This document shows positions 1 through 7,407 of a DNA stretch of 7,686 nt, one piece after another. A program made the position numbers and the translations under genes. Numbering within the stretch: position 1 is the first letter of the stretch; each line of letters opens with the position of its first letter. This DNA comes from Bacteroidales bacterium (GTDB lineage Bacteria; Bacteroidota; Bacteroidia; Bacteroidales; DYOH01). Where the stretch lies: contig DAOVUO010000110.1 of NCBI GenBank assembly GCA_030632545.1, forward strand, positions 1-7,686. Reading direction: 5' to 3'. The notes under the pieces were generated by a model that saw only the letters and a list, made by a program, of their open reading frames with translations, was not told where the DNA came from and did no database searches.

Positions 1-2762
1 CCAATAAACGAAACAGGGACTAAAAATAGTATAACAATTGCTTGCTTAAACGATTCGAAAAGCACTGTAGAAATAAAAAATATGATAGCAATTATGAGTA
101 AAATAAGCACATAAGGTTTTTTAGGCTTTTCCCACGAATAAAACCAATATTTATCTTTCTCTTTATGTGCATGATAGCCCAAAGGCAATGTGCTTTTTGC
201 CTGTTTTAATATTTTTTCTAAATATTTATCGCCAAATTTTGCACTGCCTACATAATCATATTTCAAATAAAGCTCAAATTCCTGATTAATACGGTAAATT
301 TCCGTTTGAAGCTTAATTTTATCAATTTGTGCTAATTCCTTTAATCGCCAAAAAAGACTATCATTTCCAACATAAAGGTTTTTCAAATTCCAAAAATCCA
401 AGTCATTTTTTAAGTTTGGCTTAAGCATAATTGCCTTATACATATTTTTATGATAAATAGTAAAGTCATAAGATTTTGCGTCGGCAAATTCCTCAAGTTT
501 ATTTACCATATTAACAATATTTGTATGATATTTTATAGACTTTTGAGCATCAAAATCTAAAGTATAGCTTTCTATTCCATCATTCCTACTTAAAGGACTA
601 ACAATTAAAACTTCCTGCACTCGTGGATGAATCAATATAAATTTTTTAAGTTTTTCGGCCTCGCTTAATAATTGCTGATAGTTATAGCCCTTTATACTTA
701 CAATATATTTTGGCAAGCTCACACCAAAACCAGTATAAAAAGCCTTTCCCACTCCATAAATACTCCAATTAAGTGCACCAAAATCCATGGCAAAAGCCGA
801 AAGCATATTTTTAAGCTGATAAGGGAAAATTCCTCCTTGAAATTCCTTCTTAAAACTGATTTCAATACTTGCATTTCGTACCGAATTAATATTACTTATA
901 TAAAATTCTACTTCACTAAACTGCCCGATAAAGCTTTCCATTTGCATAAAAACTTCGTTTAACTGTTCTAAAGTAGTTCCATAAGGCGCAGAAGCTCTCA
1001 CATAAAGCTTTAAATCTTGCTTTTCGGAATAAAAATCATTATCAAAAACATAGTAATTAAATAAACGTAAACTTCCACCTAAAGCTTTATTAGTATACTC
1101 TCTAAGGTAATTATTATAAAAATCGGAGCCCAATGTTGTGTTATAAACTTTATGATACCACGTTTTGCCTATTACAGATTGTGGAAGAAGAAACACAGGA
1201 AGGCCAAATAATAACAAAAAAGCTAAATAGCTAATCCAAACCCTTTTCCTTTGAATTTTTATAAGTTTTGAATACCATTTTTCAAAAAATCTAATTCCTG
1301 TAAAATACCAGCTAGGAAACTTTTTTTGTTTCTTATTCTCATACATTTTTTCGATTAATGATGGAATAAAAAACAAAGAAACAAGTAGTGATACACTTAG
1401 ATTTATTATTATTACAAGAGCAAAATCAAGCAAAAGCAGACGTGTTTTTTCCTCTAAAAAAAATATACTTATTAATGCACCAATTGTTGTTAAAGTAGAT
1501 GCAAAAATAGCTATAAAAGCTTTACGATTACCATGAGAGCGAATATGCTCAAAAATAACCAGACTATTGTCTATGGCAAAACCTAAGGATATTGTAATCC
1601 CAGCCAAGGAATAGAGATGAATTTCTACATCAAATAAATAATAAAAAGCAAATGCCAAGCTCATATTACTTAATAGAGCAAGAAAAATAATGACTAAATA
1701 ACGCCAGTCGAAACGAATTAAAAACACAAAAACTAACAATATAAGTACTGTAAACAAAGTTCTTACATAAATTTTGGTCAATTCCTTTTCTATTTTTTCT
1801 GTGGCATCATATTCCAAAAATACTGAGTACGAAAAACCTAAATTCTTTTCGATTATACTCATTTTTTGTTTTACTTGTTTTGCCACTGTTAACGAATTGG
1901 CATATTTTGTTGCTACAATAGAAAGGGTTACTGTGTTTTCACCATTTATTCGTCTATACATCTGGGGTAAAATCTCAGTTTCCCGAACATCTGCAATATC
2001 ACCAAGTAAAATAATTCGACCATTAATTTCAACTATAGGAATTTTCCATAAATCAGCCTCTTGCCCTTTAAACTGCATTTTTATAAAACTTTCGCTATTT
2101 GTGGATTCATCCAAAAAACGGCCAAGCTCAGTTTGCTTAAAATAAGATTGAATGGCAATTCCAACATCATCAGAATTTAACCCAAAGTGTTGCAATACTT
2201 GTGGCTTATATGATATTTGCGTTATTTCAGTATTACCACCAGTAATGTCAATCTTTTCAATACCATCAATTCCTGATAATTGCGTAATTATATGTTTTTG
2301 TGCATATTTTTGAACTTGTGCAGCTGTAGCTTCGCCCGATAAAGAATAAGACAATAAATTCCGTGGCTGATCATCATCTTCCTTACTAATATAAATTTGC
2401 GGATAGCTTACATTTTGCGGTAATTTGGGATAAACTTGTTTGATTATTGACGAAAGCTCAAAGCGAAAATAATCTATATCTATATCTCTGTTTAATTCTA
2501 GCTGGATTGAACCACGCCCACGGTATGCATAAGACTCTATTTTTCGAATCCCTTGTAAAATATTTACCGCTGGCTCTAAAACTGAAACTACTTGACGACT
2601 AATAGCCTCAGGACTAGCACCTGAGTATGTAAACGAAATATTCAAATAAGGTAATTGCTGCGAAGGCTGTAAACGTACTGAAAGATAAGGAATAAAAAAC
2701 CAACCAGAAATAGTTAAAGCTACAAAAACTAAAATAATGCTAAAACTAGATTTTTGTGCCAT
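1..2762 (-). CDS. RND efflux permease subunit, second of a tandem pair (RND-B), C-terminus cut by the window edge
   Basis: Inner-membrane proton-driven efflux pump of the RND superfamily (AcrB/MdtB/HAE type). I translated the whole minus frame by hand: it opens with ATG at 2760-2762 (MAQKSSFSIILVFVAL) and has no stop through position 1, giving 920 complete codons. About 100 residues (rest of TM9 through TM12) are missing if it has normal RND length. Visible layout: TM1 about 6-26, first periplasmic domain to about 330, TM2-TM6 about 333-467, TM7 about 508-526, second periplasmic domain to about 880, TM8 about 884-901, and TM9 starting near 907. TM4 carries the proton-relay motif GFAIDNS, with D398 and N399 at the AcrB D407/D408 positions. 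An aromatic, glycine-rich stretch at 666-680 (WSIYGVGKAFYTGFG) resembles, from memory, a Bacteroidota-specific RND branch. It starts one base after the RND-A stop, so co-translation is likely. Substrate unknown. The family call is very secure. Confidence 0.96.
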   Translation of the reverse strand, partial: MAQKSSFSIILVFVALTISGWFFIPYLSVRLQPSQQLPYLNISFTYSGASPEAISRQVVSVLEPAVNILQGIRKIESYAYRGRGSIQLELNRDIDIDYFRFELSSIIKQVYPKLPQNVSYPQIYISKEDDDQPRNLLSYSLSGEATAAQVQKYAQKHIITQLSGIDGIEKIDITGGNTEITQISYKPQVLQHFGLNSDDVGIAIQSYFKQTELGRFLDESTNSESFIKMQFKGQEADLWKIPIVEINGRIILLGDIADVRETEILPQMYRRINGENTVTLSIVATKYANSLTVAKQVKQKMSIIEKNLGFSYSVFLEYDATEKIEKELTKIYVRTLFTVLILLVFVFLIRFDWRYLVIIFLALLSNMSLAFAFYYLFDVEIHLYSLAGITISLGFAIDNSLVIFEHIRSHGNRKAFIAIFASTLTTIGALISIFFLEEKTRLLLLDFALVIIINLSVSLLVSLFFIPSLIEKMYENKKQKKFPSWYFTGIRFFEKWYSKLIKIQRKRVWISYLAFLLLFGLPVFLLPQSVIGKTWYHKVYNTTLGSDFYNNYLREYTNKALGGSLRLFNYYVFDNDFYSEKQDLKLYVRASAPYGTTLEQLNEVFMQMESFIGQFSEVEFYISNINSVRNASIEISFKKEFQGGIFPYQLKNMLSAFAMDFGALNWSIYGVGKAFYTGFGVSLPKYIVSIKGYNYQQLLSEAEKLKKFILIHPRVQEVLIVSPLSRNDGIESYTLDFDAQKSIKYHTNIVNMVNKLEEFADAKSYDFTIYHKNMYKAIMLKPNLKNDLDFWNLKNLYVGNDSLFWRLKELAQIDKIKLQTEIYRINQEFELYLKYDYVGSAKFGDKYLEKILKQAKSTLPLGYHAHKEKDKYWFYSWEKPKKPYVLILLIIAIIFFISTVLFESFKQAIVILFLVPVSFI

Positions 2763-2763
2763 A

Positions 2764-5748
2764 CTATCGTTTTAAATAGTAGTATAAAACTGGAATACCA
2801 AACAAACTAACCAAAGTACCCAATCCAAGTCCGCCTATAACCGCCAAAACAAGAGGCAATTGCATTTCCACACCCATACCCGAAACAAAAAGCAATGGAA
2901 CTAATGCCAAAATAGTAGTTAAACTTGTCATTAGAATTGCTTTTACACGCATTTCGCTCCCCTGCTCTATTGCCTCAGAAAGTGATTTCCCTGATTCAAC
3001 AAGCCTGTTTATTGTATCAATTTTTAAAATTGAATCGTTTATCACAATCCCCGACATCACAATAATTCCGATAGCCGACATCATATTTAAACTACTGCCC
3101 CATAGGTATAAAGCAAGAAAAACACCTGCTAAATCAATGGGAATCTCAACTAAAATGATTAGAGGCAATTTTACCGAATTAAAAGTAGCAGCCAATATCA
3201 CATATAACAAAATAATAGAGAGCAAAAACAAAAAACCAGTAGTTTGCATAACTTTGCCACCATCTAAAAGAGTACCCGAAAATGAAAATTGCAAACTTGA
3301 AAATTTTTCAAGTATTTGCTCTATTTTTTCCTGATATCGCACTAAAAACCTCTTATCAATATCAAATTCAAGAGGAATATATTCGCCAGATATGCCTGAA
3401 ATTATATTTTTACGCTCACTTCCCTTTTTTATATCTAACAGGGCAATTAACGGAATAGCTTGTGCATTTTTATTTAACACATAAGCATTTTTCAGCAAAT
3501 CGTAAATATTAGCTTCGTTTTGAGCCAAACAAATAGGTATTTGCTGCTGAAAACTACGCAATTCGCCAATTTGATTCCCACTAAAAATCGTTTTTAGCTT
3601 TTGTACAACAATTGGTGGACGAACATCAAATCGAGCCATGTTTTGATGTTTAAGCTCAATAATATATTGTGTTTCTAAAGGTGATTCTAATTGAGTGCCT
3701 AATTCCATATTTATCTCAAGCATCAAGCTATCAAGCAACTTTAAATCAATCTCTTTAGATATATTCGAAGAATATAAATTTAACTGTAAAGCTGCTCGAT
3801 TATCCTCAAACACACGATTAAATATATTGTCGGCAGGACTATAACTAAGATTTGCATTTGGATAATTATTACGAATTATTTCATTCAGTTTATACTTTGC
3901 AGCAAGCAAATCATTATAACTAATAAAATCTAAGTAAATTTCGGAATCATAAAAAGCTATTATTCGCTTTTGTCCCAACGAAAACTGTGGAATGCCAGCC
4001 AATAAGCTACTAGTTACAAGACTATTACTGACTAAATCTACTATTTCGCTATAACGTTTATAATTTTCATCTAACGAAATATTTTCGTTCCAATTTACCA
4101 GTAAAACTACATCCTTTTGGCTCATTTGAGGTAATAATCGCTTAGGAATTTTCCAAATAAAAAAAACTGCGAACAAGATAAGAGCAAGCATTATAGATAA
4201 GCTAAACTTTTTGTGCTGAAAAAAATAAAAATGAGTTTGCTTATAAATATTTTGCCAAAATTGATTTTTCTCTCTTTTTTCAATTCCATCATTGGCCAAT
4301 TTCCAATAATGTATCCAAACTGGTAAAAAAGTAACAGAAACAACCAGTGCCGATAACATTCCAACTGCAATTGTAAGTGCTTGGTCGAAAAATAGAACCT
4401 GAGTAATTCCTCCAATAAAAATAAGTGGCAAAAAAACTGCAAGTGTAGTAAACATACTACTCAAAAGTGGCACAATTACTTGATTTGTTCCTAAAACGAT
4501 GGCCTTATCGCCTCCATTTGGCTGTTGATGAATATTTTCTACTACAATAATAGCATTGTCAATCATCATACCTACAGCTAAAATTAAGCCCGAAAGCGAA
4601 ATAATATTAATTGAAACACCTAAAAGCCATATTAATAAAAAGCTAATAACAAGCGATAAAACTACATTTGCAGCTATTAATAAAGCATATTTCCAATGAC
4701 GCAGAAAAATCCAACTAATTAGTACAGAAAATAAAACACCTAAAAATAAACTTTGCTGAAGGTTTTTAATAGAAAAATCCAGTAGTTTGGTCTGATTTCT
4801 AAAAAGTTCAAAATTTACTTCGGGATAAGCTGCCTGAAATTGTGCAAATAATTGTTCCATTTGCAGGCGTAGTTCAGCCATTTGAGCATCGCTATTTTTT
4901 ATTATTGCTAAATTAATTGCTCTGTTTTTTCCAAAATAAAAACGCCCTTGCTCCTTTGCTGGTCTTTTTACTATTTTGGCAATATCCACTAATCTAAAAA
5001 AGCGATTTTCTCTCTTAAAAATCAAATTTTCAATATCTTCAATACTTCTAAGTCGGTTATCAATTTTTACGAAATACTCATATTGCCTCTGTCGCAAAAG
5101 TATATTACTTAATTCAATGTTATTTTGTTGCAATACAAGCTGAATATCGTCTAAGCTAATATTTAAAACTTGCATTTTTAAAGCATCCGGAATAATTGCT
5201 ATTTCTGCTTGCTGCAAGCCCGACATATCGGCCATGGCTACTGTGGGTAATTGCTCTATTCTGGGTTTTACTACCGAACGCACAAACTCGCTGAACTGAA
5301 GCATATTTCGCTCGTTTTTATAGCTTAATGCCAAATAAAACACAGGAATATCGGTTAGGCGAGCCTTTATTATTTGTGGTCGCTCAATTTCTCGTGGTAA
5401 ATAAGGCATAATGGCATCTATTTTCTCACTTAGCTCAATAAATGCCAAGTTTATATGTGTTCCAGCACGAAAACGCAAACGAATAAAAGCTTGATTATTC
5501 TGAGCCTCGCTATGTAATTCTTCGAGATGCTTTACTTGCTTTACCTGACTTAACAGTAAACTATTTACTGTATTTTGCACCATTCTGGCCGACATTCCTG
5601 GTGCATTTACTCTAATACTAATTTCGGGAATATCCGTGGTTGGCAATAGTGAGACTGGAAAATAACGAAACGACACAATTCCTAAAAGAAAAAGTGCCAA
5701 GTAAACCATATTTACCGCTATTGGTCTATTTATGAGAAACTTTACCAA
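2764..5748 (-). CDS. RND efflux permease subunit, first of a tandem pair (RND-A), complete
   Basis: Inner-membrane RND-superfamily efflux pump, 994 residues, slightly shorter than the usual 1,020-1,050. It begins with the typical RND cytoplasmic start (MVKFLINRPIAV). TM1 is about 11-29, followed by a periplasmic porter domain to about 330, TM2-TM6 about 333-478, TM7 about 516-533, a second porter domain to about 836, and TM8-TM12 about 837-988. TM4 reads VGMMIDNAIIVVENI: D397 matches AcrB D407 while N398 replaces D408. TM10 has GIVINDSIL: N904 sits at the AcrB K940 position, with acidic D905 beside it. TM11 keeps R934 and T941 (AcrB R971 and T978) in the MRVKAILMTSL segment. The motif TDIPVFYLAL (132-141) matches, from memory, the Bacteroidota RND pairs. 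The start is TTG at 5746-5748: TAA lies five codons upstream with no in-frame ATG between, and this start gives the standard RND N-terminus. It follows the adaptor gene after a 172-bp gap and ends TAG one base before RND-B. Substrate cannot be inferred. Confidence 0.97.
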   Translation of the reverse strand: MVKFLINRPIAVNMVYLALFLLGIVSFRYFPVSLLPTTDIPEISIRVNAPGMSARMVQNTVNSLLLSQVKQVKHLEELHSEAQNNQAFIRLRFRAGTHINLAFIELSEKIDAIMPYLPREIERPQIIKARLTDIPVFYLALSYKNERNMLQFSEFVRSVVKPRIEQLPTVAMADMSGLQQAEIAIIPDALKMQVLNISLDDIQLVLQQNNIELSNILLRQRQYEYFVKIDNRLRSIEDIENLIFKRENRFFRLVDIAKIVKRPAKEQGRFYFGKNRAINLAIIKNSDAQMAELRLQMEQLFAQFQAAYPEVNFELFRNQTKLLDFSIKNLQQSLFLGVLFSVLISWIFLRHWKYALLIAANVVLSLVISFLLIWLLGVSINIISLSGLILAVGMMIDNAIIVVENIHQQPNGGDKAIVLGTNQVIVPLLSSMFTTLAVFLPLIFIGGITQVLFFDQALTIAVGMLSALVVSVTFLPVWIHYWKLANDGIEKREKNQFWQNIYKQTHFYFFQHKKFSLSIMLALILFAVFFIWKIPKRLLPQMSQKDVVLLVNWNENISLDENYKRYSEIVDLVSNSLVTSSLLAGIPQFSLGQKRIIAFYDSEIYLDFISYNDLLAAKYKLNEIIRNNYPNANLSYSPADNIFNRVFEDNRAALQLNLYSSNISKEIDLKLLDSLMLEINMELGTQLESPLETQYIIELKHQNMARFDVRPPIVVQKLKTIFSGNQIGELRSFQQQIPICLAQNEANIYDLLKNAYVLNKNAQAIPLIALLDIKKGSERKNIISGISGEYIPLEFDIDKRFLVRYQEKIEQILEKFSSLQFSFSGTLLDGGKVMQTTGFLFLLSIILLYVILAATFNSVKLPLIILVEIPIDLAGVFLALYLWGSSLNMMSAIGIIVMSGIVINDSILKIDTINRLVESGKSLSEAIEQGSEMRVKAILMTSLTTILALVPLLFVSGMGVEMQLPLVLAVIGGLGLGTLVSLFGIPVLYYYLKR

Positions 5749-5753
5749 GCCAT
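5742..5753 (-). other. Three-codon out-of-frame ATG reading frame overlapping the TTG start of RND-A
   Basis: On the minus strand ATG-GCT-TGG-TAA occupies this stretch and overlaps the RND-A start (TTG at 5746-5748, GTA next) in another frame. The ATG is the only one near the expected RND start. A single extra T would join it to the RND-A frame as M-A-L-V-K-F. It may be a chance overlap, a minimal leader that delivers ribosomes to the TTG, or the mark of a one-base deletion (real or sequencing error). The sequence is certain; any function is speculation. Confidence 0.3.
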
Positions 5754-5808
5754 TTTTTGTTTATTATTTTAATAATTCCTTAATCCAAAAGTTGTTATTC
5801 CACGCACA

Positions 5809-5887
5809 TCACTGAAAAGAATGAAGCAATCTCCCAATTATCCAACAAGCCTTAACTTCCAAGGGATTGCTTCCTTCGTCGCAATGA
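5809..5887. repeat. Imperfect inverted repeat (about 79 bp) with GAAGCAATC core, intergenic palindromic or MITE-like element
   Basis: The two arms are 5809-5831 and 5865-5887. The left arm matches the reverse complement of the right arm at 18 of 23 positions, including a perfect inner 9 bp (GAAGCAATC at 5823-5831 against GATTGCTTC at 5865-5873). With a one-base bulge the inner stem gains two more G-C pairs. The loop is about 33 bases. On the minus strand the right arm reads TCATTGCGACGAAGG followed by the core. I recall closely similar CATTGCGA...GAAGCAATC palindromes scattered between genes in many unrelated bacterial genomes, so a dispersed non-coding repeat is the best reading. No transposase is present and I see no clear target-site duplication. 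It fills most of the gap between the adaptor and RND-A genes and would fold in their shared mRNA, where it could affect termination or transcript stability. It lacks a following run of T, so it is not a classic intrinsic terminator. Confidence 0.75.
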
Positions 5888-5920
5888 CGGTTTTAATTAC
5901 GATTGCCTAAAAAGCAAATA

Positions 5921-6973
5921 TTACAATTTTAGTTTAATTTCGGAATCGTGAACCAAATTAAAATTATTACTTATAATTAAAGTATCGCCAATATCTAAAC
6001 CTTTCGAAATTAAAAAATATTTTGAATTTTCACTCTCAATATCAACATATTTCCATTTTGCTAGTCCGTTTTTAGCAACAAATGCCACCCACTTACCCGA
6101 ACGCTCTACAATGGCCGATTTTGGCACAACAATTTTGTTTTCAGTAGTTTTTCTGCTGCTAATTTCCATTTGCATACCATCAAAAAGCACCGAATTTCCA
6201 GCCAAAATTGCACGTACTTGTATCATTCCGTTTTTATCCACTACTGGATTTATTTCTATTATTTTACCCGAAAATTCTTGTTCACTAAGCATCATTGCCA
6301 CAGCTACAATTTTTTGAGCTATTTTTACTTGCGGAGCTTCGCTTTCCAAAATATTAAAATCGAGATAAAACTGTGTATCATCTACCAATAAGCAAAAAAC
6401 TTCTGACGGATTAATATAATTATAGTTTTGGATAAATAAATTAGCAATTTTACCGCTAAAAGGGGCTATAAGCTTTGTTTGACGCAATTGGTATTGTGCT
6501 TGTTCTAAACGGACTTGTGCCGAAGAATAACCAGTACGTAAATCAACAACAGCCTTTTTTTCGATACTAATACTTGCTGTATCGCCATTTGTAGCTCGCT
6601 CTATAAGCTGTATATATCGCTCGGTTTTAGCCTTTTGCCACTCGGTTTGTGCCAAATGCAAGTTATGCATTGCTTCCTCGGTATCTAAAATGGCTAAAAC
6701 CGTATTCTTACTAACTTTTTGACCATTTTTTACATGTAATTGCTGTAATAGGCCACTTGTTTTAAAACGTAGTTCCGCTTTTTTTTGGGCGATTAGTTTA
6801 CCTTGTGAGAGCAGTTCTTGATGCCAATTTGTAAACTGCAAAAGCTGCCACTCTACAATGGGCATCTTTTTTTGGTAAGGCTGATTTATATTATTCTCGT
6901 CTATTTTTTCTTTTTCTTTGCCACAAGAAAATAGCAATAGTATCGTGAGGAACAAAATGTAGCGTTTTTTCAT
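5921..6973 (-). CDS. Efflux RND transporter periplasmic adaptor subunit (membrane fusion protein, HlyD/AcrA type), lipoprotein
   Basis: Periplasmic adaptor that bridges an RND pump to an outer-membrane channel. The 350-residue product starts at ATG (6971-6973) with MKKRYILFLTILLLFSCGKE: basic start, hydrophobic core and a lipobox-like LFSC, so C17 is the likely lipidated residue. Next come a charged, Asn/Lys-rich linker (18-40), the first half of the lipoyl/biotinyl-like domain (about 66-98, with TSGLLQQLHVKNGQKVSKN), an alpha-helical hairpin (about 99-166, rich in Gln, Glu and Lys), the second lipoyl half (about 167-198, LIAPFSGKIANL), a beta-barrel domain (about 199-275) and a membrane-proximal domain (about 276-350). 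The APFSGKI motif and domain order are diagnostic of the family, and the length is normal. It lies 32 bp after the CxxC lipoprotein gene and 172 bp before RND-A, so it is the expected partner of both pumps. No strong Shine-Dalgarno is visible, as is common in Bacteroidota. Confidence 0.96.
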   Translation of the reverse strand: MKKRYILFLTILLLFSCGKEKEKIDENNINQPYQKKMPIVEWQLLQFTNWHQELLSQGKLIAQKKAELRFKTSGLLQQLHVKNGQKVSKNTVLAILDTEEAMHNLHLAQTEWQKAKTERYIQLIERATNGDTASISIEKKAVVDLRTGYSSAQVRLEQAQYQLRQTKLIAPFSGKIANLFIQNYNYINPSEVFCLLVDDTQFYLDFNILESEAPQVKIAQKIVAVAMMLSEQEFSGKIIEINPVVDKNGMIQVRAILAGNSVLFDGMQMEISSRKTTENKIVVPKSAIVERSGKWVAFVAKNGLAKWKYVDIESENSKYFLISKGLDIGDTLIISNNFNLVHDSEIKLKL

Positions 6974-7005
6974 AAGTCTTGTAAATGTAGAGCTAAAATA
7001 GTAAA

Positions 7006-7401
7006 TTATTGAATAGATTCTATTTTGCCATCCTTCACTTTTACTATAAATGGGCCATGATGGTTTGTATATTCTTGCAATTGATTATATAAAATTTCGT
7101 TTTCAAATTCCTTCCATTCAATATTTGAATTTATTTTTTGTAATACCTTTTTAAATTTGGGTTCAACAGTTACTAAATACAAACCAAAATATGATGTATC
7201 TACCGAATTTTTTACATCTGAATACGACCAGAGGCAAGATGAACAATCCGTATCTTTTGCAATAATTATAATAGCATAGTTTTCTGTATTAAAATTTATT
7301 TGGTTTTCTATAAATTCAATAATATCTTGCTTTAATGTAATTTTACACGAAATTTGAAAAAAGAAAATAAATAGGACAACAATATATATCTTATTCCACA
7401 T
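7006..7401 (-). CDS. Small predicted lipoprotein with thioredoxin-like CxxC motif
   Basis: A 131-residue protein of unknown specific function. The N-terminus (MWNKIYIVVLFIFFFQISCK) is a hydrophobic signal ending in ISC, so C19 is a likely lipidation site, though Gln at -3 is a weak fit to the consensus. The remainder has features of a thioredoxin fold: a hydrophobic strand (43-48, AIIIIA) leading into TDCSSC (C53 and C56), another strand (72-79, FGLYLVTV), and HHGPFIVKVKDGKI (114-127), where P117 sits where the thioredoxin cis-proline would precede the last strands. The length is near one minimal domain. It could be a periplasmic or surface disulfide-active protein, or a degenerate fold in which the cysteines bind a ligand. 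It starts at ATG (7399-7401), 6 bp after the previous stop; another ATG overlapping that stop is out of frame and closes after five codons. The adaptor gene follows after 32 bp, so one transcript is likely, but a link to efflux is only positional. Confidence 0.8.
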   Translation of the reverse strand: MWNKIYIVVLFIFFFQISCKITLKQDIIEFIENQINFNTENYAIIIIAKDTDCSSCLWSYSDVKNSVDTSYFGLYLVTVEPKFKKVLQKINSNIEWKEFENEILYNQLQEYTNHHGPFIVKVKDGKIESIQ

Positions 7402-7407
7402 TCTTCA

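Noticed and set aside
672..962. Plus-strand open frame of 96 codons
   Set aside because: It lies entirely antisense within RND-B, whose frame is strongly supported; its translation has no recognisable domain and low complexity typical of AT-rich shadow frames.
1774..2145. Plus-strand open frame of 123 codons
   Set aside because: Antisense to the first periplasmic domain of RND-B, with no family signal; a shadow of the real gene.
3137..3334. Plus-strand open frame of 65 codons
   Set aside because: Antisense within RND-A, short and without features.
4191..4442. Minus-strand open frame of 83 codons, rich in Leu and Phe
   Set aside because: An alternative frame of the RND-A membrane region; its hydrophobicity comes from the underlying TM-coding sequence.
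5761..5777. AT-rich near-palindrome just upstream of RND-A as a terminator or operator
   Set aside because: The arms are about five A/T pairs, which is expected by chance in such AT-rich DNA.
5749..5920. A Bacteroidota-type promoter (TTG and TAnnTTTG) for RND-A in the intergenic gap
   Set aside because: I found only partial matches to the -7 consensus and none properly spaced with a -33 TTG, so no promoter is called.
6111..6391. Two overlapping plus-strand open frames of about 70 codons
   Set aside because: Both are antisense to the adaptor gene and show no conserved motif.
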